A stretch of 10,863 bases of DNA from Clostridiales bacterium (GTDB taxonomy: Bacteria; Bacillota; Clostridia; Oscillospirales; JAAYOS01): assembly GCA_012521525.1 (NCBI GenBank), contig JAAYMG010000263.1, forward strand, positions 1 through 10,863. The letters run 5' to 3'. The position numbers were made by a program, and so were the translations under genes. Below the pieces are notes generated by a model, which saw only the letters and a list, made by a program, of their open reading frames with translations, did not search any database and was not told where the DNA came from. Every line of letters begins with the position of its first letter. Within the stretch, counting starts at the first letter, position 1. Positions 7,078 through 10,863 of the stretch are shown here, piece by piece.

Positions 7078-7143
7078 CGAAACCCCTCCATTCAAAACAT
7101 CACTCTGTGCAGAAGCAGCAAAAAGTCCAGTTCCCCTACTATT

Positions 7144-7172
7144 ATATTATGCCTGCATCTGCTTAAGTGTTC
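7144..7172 (-). promoter_or_regulatory. Candidate SigE-type promoter of yunB
   Basis: On the minus strand GAACACT (7172-7166) is followed after 14 bases by CATAATAT (7151-7144), about 67 bases before the GTG start. Each element matches five of seven informative positions of the SigE consensus. B. subtilis yunB is SigE-controlled, which raises the prior. The rest of the 7078-7275 spacer shows no clear hairpin or terminator, and I found no convincing promoter for the plus-strand genes. Confidence 0.3.
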
Positions 7173-7275
7173 CATATGATAAATAAATAGTACCTGAGTG
7201 AACAAACTATGCTTGCACAGTTAAGCACATACAGCATCAAAAGCTTTGGTGCGGAACATGAAGGGGGATTGCTAC

Positions 7276-7956
7276 ATGCTTATTGTACTTTGTCGCTCAG
7301 TTATTCTGTTTATCCTGATCACCGCTTCCATGCGCATCCTCGGTAAAAGGCAGCTCGGGGAAATGGAGCCGTCAGAATTTGTTATCGCGCTTCTTATTTC
7401 GGACATTGCCTCGGTGCCGATCGAGGATGTCGGGACCCCGCTGTTGTATGGCATAGTCCCTACACTCGTAATGATAGGGCTCGAATTCCTGATAACTTAC
7501 GGCATCCTGAAAAGCCTCAGCTTCCGCGTCCTGCTTTGCGGTAAGCCAAGCATCGTAGTCCAGCACGGCAAAATCGTGCAAAAGGAGCTCATGAAAAGCA
7601 GAATCTCCGTTGATGAGCTTATCGAAGAACTCAGGGGCAAGGATGTCACCGATATATCACAGGTAAAATATGCGATACTTGAAACAAGCGGTGAGCTCAA
7701 TGTGATTTTGTATGCAGATCACAAACCCGCAACGGTATCTGATCTGAAGCTTAGTTCACCTGACACCGGTCTTCCGATAGCTGTGATCAACGACGGAAAG
7801 CTTCTTAAGAACAATATGAAGATACGCAACGTAGATGAGTCCTGGATCAGGGATTACCTGCGCAAGAAAAAATTGCCCGGACCAAAGGACATCTTTTTGA
7901 TGACCATAGATGATCTGGGCAGAGTATATATTTCCGAAAAGGAGCGTAAGCAATGA
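7276..7956 (+). CDS. DUF421 (YetF-like) membrane protein
   Basis: The protein has 226 residues from the ATG at 7276, preceded by AAGGGGG eight bases upstream. The frame could be extended to a TTG at 7246 or an ATG at 7258, but neither has a ribosome site and the family starts with the membrane helix. Three membrane segments lie at about 2-19, 36-49 and 57-79. Between the first two is the family signature RILGKRQLGEMEPSEFV (20-36). The rest is a cytosolic domain with GKPSIVVQHGKIV (89-101) and a helix beginning ISVDELIEELR (110-120). B. subtilis has several paralogues (YetF, YrbG, YkjA, YdfS type), and some family members are linked to spore properties, but no reaction is established. It overlaps the next gene by ATGA, so the two are probably made together. 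It faces away from yunB. Confidence 0.9.
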   Translation: MLIVLCRSVILFILITASMRILGKRQLGEMEPSEFVIALLISDIASVPIEDVGTPLLYGIVPTLVMIGLEFLITYGILKSLSFRVLLCGKPSIVVQHGKIVQKELMKSRISVDELIEELRGKDVTDISQVKYAILETSGELNVILYADHKPATVSDLKLSSPDTGLPIAVINDGKLLKNNMKIRNVDESWIRDYLRKKKLPGPKDIFLMTIDDLGRVYISEKERKQ

Positions 7957-8333
7957 GATTGCTGATTGCAGGACTTGCTATCCTGATAGTAGTGACACTT
8001 TTGTGCTATGCCAATCAGGTTTATCTTGAATCATGTCTTGAAGCAGTTATAAATGACATCGATGCTGTTGTAAGCGATGTCCAAAACGAGGATTGGGATA
8101 GTGCTTCCGAGAAGTTATCAGCTGTAATGGATGCATGGTTTGCTAAAAAAGTATACTACATGTCGGTCATAATCCATGAGCACATCGACGATGCCGAAGC
8201 TTCAATGACCGAACTGAAAAGCCACATCGATGCACAAAGCCGCTCCGAGGCTGAGAAAGCAGCCAGGCAGGTGCAAATCAGGCTCCGGCAGATGATATTC
8301 GAGGAGATCCTGAACCTGGCAAATCTGTTTTAG
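7953..8333 (+). CDS. DUF4363 membrane-anchored small protein
   Basis: A 126-residue protein with an N-terminal hydrophobic helix (about 2-19, LLIAGLAILIVVTLLCY) acting as signal anchor. A mostly helical acidic domain follows, with an amphipathic stretch (about 85-115) and the VQNEDWDSASEKL segment near 44-56. Length and layout fit DUF4363, a family of unknown function often found beside DUF421 genes. Its start lies within the stop of the DUF421 gene (ATGA), with AAGGAG eight bases upstream inside that gene. The anchored helical domain probably sits outside the cytoplasm. A partner role with the DUF421 protein is inferred from the overlap. Its TAG stop overlaps the engB stop on the other strand. 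Confidence 0.8.
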   Translation: MRLLIAGLAILIVVTLLCYANQVYLESCLEAVINDIDAVVSDVQNEDWDSASEKLSAVMDAWFAKKVYYMSVIIHEHIDDAEASMTELKSHIDAQSRSEAEKAARQVQIRLRQMIFEEILNLANLF

Positions 8334-8920
8334 CCCAGATATTTGAACAGCATTCCTCTCAGGCTGTCTACACCGGATTTTGTCCTCGCCGAATAGCTGA
8401 CAAGGCCAACCGAATCATCAAGTTCCAATGTCTCTCTGATCAATCGCATCTGCGCATCCAGTTCACTGCTCTTTAGTTTGTCTGCCTTGTTTGCGGCGAC
8501 GAAATAAGGTATGCCTGTATGCGAAAGATAATCTTTCATACTGACGTCGTCCGCAGTAGGCTTATGCCTTGCATCCACGATAAGGACGCAAAGTGTCAGG
8601 TGTTCGCGGTCGGCAAAAAATGCCTCCATCAGCGCTCCCCACTCGGCCTTCTGCGCCTTTGAAGTCTTTGCGAATCCGTATCCGGGGAGGTCGACAAGAT
8701 ATAACTTCCTGTCTATAAGATAATAGTTGACCAGGTTGGTTTTGCCCGGAGTTTCGCTTACCCTGGCAAGACTTTTTCTGTTCAGCAAAGCATTGATCGT
8801 GGAAGACTTTCCGACGTTTGACCTTCCGGCAAAAGCGACGACAGGCAACCTGTCCCTGATAAATCCGGACGGATCTGCCGCGGACCTGACAAGCTCTGTG
8901 TTATGCAGGTTCAGCTTCAT
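8330..8920 (-). CDS. engB: Ribosome-biogenesis GTP-binding protein EngB (YsxC/YihA)
   Basis: A 196-residue GTPase needed for late assembly of the 50S ribosomal subunit. All G motifs are present: G1 GRSNVGKS (32-39), G2 with T61 in SETPGKT, G3 DLPGYG (77-82), G4 NKAD (144-147) and G5 SAR (177-179). Length is normal for the family (about 195-200) and there is no membrane segment. The start ATG overlaps the lon TGA as ATGA, the usual lon-ysxC coupling of Firmicutes. At the 3' end the TAA (8332-8330) overlaps the TAG of the convergent DUF4363 gene, leaving no space for a terminator between them. Confidence 0.98.
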   Translation of the reverse strand: MKLNLHNTELVRSAADPSGFIRDRLPVVAFAGRSNVGKSSTINALLNRKSLARVSETPGKTNLVNYYLIDRKLYLVDLPGYGFAKTSKAQKAEWGALMEAFFADREHLTLCVLIVDARHKPTADDVSMKDYLSHTGIPYFVAANKADKLKSSELDAQMRLIRETLELDDSVGLVSYSARTKSGVDSLRGMLFKYLG

Positions 8921-10863
8921 TGCAGGACCTGCCTCTCAGTCGGCATCACAGGATCGTCCGGTTCCTGCGGCAAGCTCTGCTGGTTATTCCTGCTGTCCGG
9001 CTCAGCTTTGGTCTTCTTTGCGGCCCATATGGTCCGTCGTGAAAAGTCGATCGCTGCTTTCAATACCGAGTCTGCGTTATCGACAAGGATAAACTGCAGA
9101 GCCTTTCGTACTGTCGGATCGATCTCGTCGAGGTCCGACTCGTTTGAAGCAGGCAGTATGACGGTCTTGATGCCGTTTCTGAAAGCCGCCATCGTCTTCT
9201 CCTTCAGACCTCCGATCGGCAGCACCCTTCCCCGTATCGTGACCTCGCCGGTCATGGCAACATCACCCCGTACGGGAGCCCCCGTCAACGCAGATACTAT
9301 GGCGGTCGCTATCGCAATACCGGCAGAAGGTCCGTCCTTCGGTATCGCTCCCTCGGGGAAATGCAGGTGGATATCCTTGTCCTTATAAAAGTCCGGGTCG
9401 ATTTCAAGAGTCGCCGCCCTGCTTCTGATGTATGTCATTGCGGCTTTGGCAGACTCCTTCATCACGTCGCCGAGGTTTCCGGTCAGCTCCACCTTTCCGT
9501 TTCCGTCCACAATGCTGACTTCAACCTCCAGCAGTTCGCCGCCCGAGGATGTCCAGGCGAGTCCGTGAACAACTCCCACCTCATCTGCCCTCTTTAGTTT
9601 TTCGGGCTTGTACTTCTGCACACCCAGGTATTTTTCAACTTCCCTGGCTGTGACCGTCACATTTGTGACCTCGCCCAGGGCGATCTGCTTTGCAGCTTTT
9701 CTGCATACGGCCGCGATTTCGCGCTCAAGCTGCCTCACACCGGATTCTTTCGTATAGCATACGATGATTTCCCTTATCGCGTCATCGGCAAACTTAAGCA
9801 TGCGCCGGTTTAGACCGTGCTTATTCAGCTGCTTGGGTATCAGGTGTCGCTTTGCTATTTGGACCTTTTCTTCGTCTGTGTAACTTGTAAGCTCTATGAC
9901 TTCCATGCGGTCCATAAGGGGACGCGGTACTGTGTCCAAAGTATTTGCGGTGGTGATGAAAAGCACCTCGGAAAGGTCAAACGGTATTTCAAGATAGTGA
10001 TCCCTGAAGCTGCTGTTCTGCTCCGCATCCAGTACTTCAAGCAGCGCCGATGCGGGATCCCCCCTGAAGTCATGGCCGAGCTTGTCTATTTCATCCATGA
10101 GGATCACAGGGTTCTTTGTTCCGGCCTGTATGACCGCATTGATGATCCTGCCGGGCATCGCGCCTACATATGTCCTCCTGTGTCCCCGGATCTCTGCCTC
10201 GTCCCTCACACCACCCAGGGACATCCTTGCGAATTTACGGTTGATTGCCCGGGCAATAGATGTGGCTATGGAAGTCTTTCCTACACCGGGAGGTCCGACC
10301 AGGCAGATTATCTGTCCCTTAAGATCGGGAGACAGTTTTTTTACCGAAAGGTATTCAAGGATCCTTTCCTTGACCTTTTCGAGCCCGTAGTGGTCGGCGT
10401 CAAGCTTTTTTGCCACCTTTGCGATATCGAGCTTGTCCTTTGTCATCCTGTGCCACGGAACTTCTATGCAAGTATCAAGATAGGTACGGATAACGGCTGC
10501 TTCAGCAGACCCGGAATGCATGGCTGAAAGCCTCGAGGCTTCCTTCAGGAGTTTTTCCTCAAACTCCTGAGCAAGCTTCAAAGCTTTTATTTTCTTAACA
10601 TACTCATCGTACTCGCTCTTCTGCTCTGCCGATTCTCCAAGTTCGCTCTGTATCGCCCGCAACTGTTCGCGCAGATAATAATCACGCTGGTTTCTGATGA
10701 TCTGGTCGCGTACCTTTGTCTGGATCTCTCCCTCCAGCTCAAGGAGTTCGGTTTCGCGGTACAGTATCGCACATACCTTCTCCAAACGCTTGGTCTTGTC
10801 TGTTATCTCAAGTACTTCCTGTTTCTCCGTATACCTGATGGATATGTTCTGAGCAATATAATC
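8917..10863 (-). CDS. lon: ATP-dependent endopeptidase Lon, 5' end beyond the window
   Basis: The frame is open to the right edge, giving 648 residues (visible start DYIAQNISIRYTEK). About 130-180 residues of the N-terminal substrate-binding domain are missing compared with a usual Lon of 770-820. In visible numbering, the coiled helical region with YYLREQLRAIQSELGE lies near 62-77, and the AAA+ module has Walker A GPPGVGKT (190-197) and Walker B VILMDE (253-258). The protease domain has catalytic S513 in KDGPSAG and K556 in GGLKEK, spaced by 43 residues as in E. coli LonA. It degrades misfolded and regulatory proteins in the cytosol. The last 40 or so residues (from about RRTIWAAKK) form a polar, proline-rich tail beyond the protease fold. 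An internal TTG at 10785 is not the start, because the coding frame and the Lon sequence continue upstream. No lon promoter is in view. Confidence 0.98.
   Translation of the reverse strand, partial: DYIAQNISIRYTEKQEVLEITDKTKRLEKVCAILYRETELLELEGEIQTKVRDQIIRNQRDYYLREQLRAIQSELGESAEQKSEYDEYVKKIKALKLAQEFEEKLLKEASRLSAMHSGSAEAAVIRTYLDTCIEVPWHRMTKDKLDIAKVAKKLDADHYGLEKVKERILEYLSVKKLSPDLKGQIICLVGPPGVGKTSIATSIARAINRKFARMSLGGVRDEAEIRGHRRTYVGAMPGRIINAVIQAGTKNPVILMDEIDKLGHDFRGDPASALLEVLDAEQNSSFRDHYLEIPFDLSEVLFITTANTLDTVPRPLMDRMEVIELTSYTDEEKVQIAKRHLIPKQLNKHGLNRRMLKFADDAIREIIVCYTKESGVRQLEREIAAVCRKAAKQIALGEVTNVTVTAREVEKYLGVQKYKPEKLKRADEVGVVHGLAWTSSGGELLEVEVSIVDGNGKVELTGNLGDVMKESAKAAMTYIRSRAATLEIDPDFYKDKDIHLHFPEGAIPKDGPSAGIAIATAIVSALTGAPVRGDVAMTGEVTIRGRVLPIGGLKEKTMAAFRNGIKTVILPASNESDLDEIDPTVRKALQFILVDNADSVLKAAIDFSRRTIWAAKKTKAEPDSRNNQQSLPQEPDDPVMPTERQVLQ

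Noticed and set aside
7078..7095. TTG start for yunB at 7095
   Set aside because: The strong GGAGGGG ribosome site lies inside this extension and points to the GTG at 7077.
7160..7228. GCTTAA / TTAAGC inverted words in the yunB-DUF421 spacer as an operator
   Set aside because: The arms are six bases and about 55 bases apart, which is not beyond chance in such a spacer.
9817..10527. Plus-strand open frame (236 codons) opposite lon
   Set aside because: It is antisense to the AAA+ region of Lon; cysteine-rich with no family resemblance.

Overview
The window looks like chromosomal core DNA from an endospore-forming Firmicute, most likely a member of the Clostridia. The evidence is a spoIIIA sporulation operon (six of its genes, AA to AF, the last cut by the left edge), the spore gene yunB, and the typical Firmicute pair lon-engB. 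I cannot name a genus. Base composition is balanced and no gene stands out as foreign. I see no rRNA, tRNA, CRISPR array, insertion sequence or phage gene.

Layout, right to left along the mostly minus-strand gene order. (1) 10863-8330: the 3' part of lon (ATP-dependent protease) overlaps engB (ribosome-assembly GTPase) by ATGA. (2) 8333-7276, the only plus-strand genes: a DUF421 membrane protein and a DUF4363 membrane-anchored protein. They also overlap by ATGA, and the second converges on engB with overlapping stop codons. (3) 7077-6310: yunB on the minus strand, divergent from the DUF421 gene across a 198-base spacer. (4) 6309-6077: a repeat-rich spacer with two nearly identical 24-base tandem units and a looser repeat pair; one unit supplies the -35 box of a good housekeeping-type promoter in front of ligA. 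(5) 6076-4091: ligA, the NAD-dependent DNA ligase, with a 17-base tandem duplication across its stop codon and a strong intrinsic terminator downstream. (6) 3842-1: spoIIIAA-AB-AC-AD-AE-AF in canonical order.

The spoIIIA proteins form the mother-cell part of the channel ('feeding tube') linking mother cell and forespore after engulfment. SpoIIIAA is the ATPase, AB resembles a type II secretion membrane component, AC, AD and AE are polytopic membrane proteins, and AF is a membrane-anchored ring-type protein. spoIIIAG and spoIIIAH would be expected just beyond the left edge. yunB is another sporulation gene, so two sporulation loci flank ligA.

Four start codons were moved downstream of the longest open frame on ribosome-binding-site and family-length grounds: ligA (6076), yunB (GTG, 7077), the DUF421 gene (7276) and spoIIIAB (2908). 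Most of the window is well-understood biology. The least understood parts are the DUF421-DUF4363 pair and the repeat block that appears to have become the ligA promoter.
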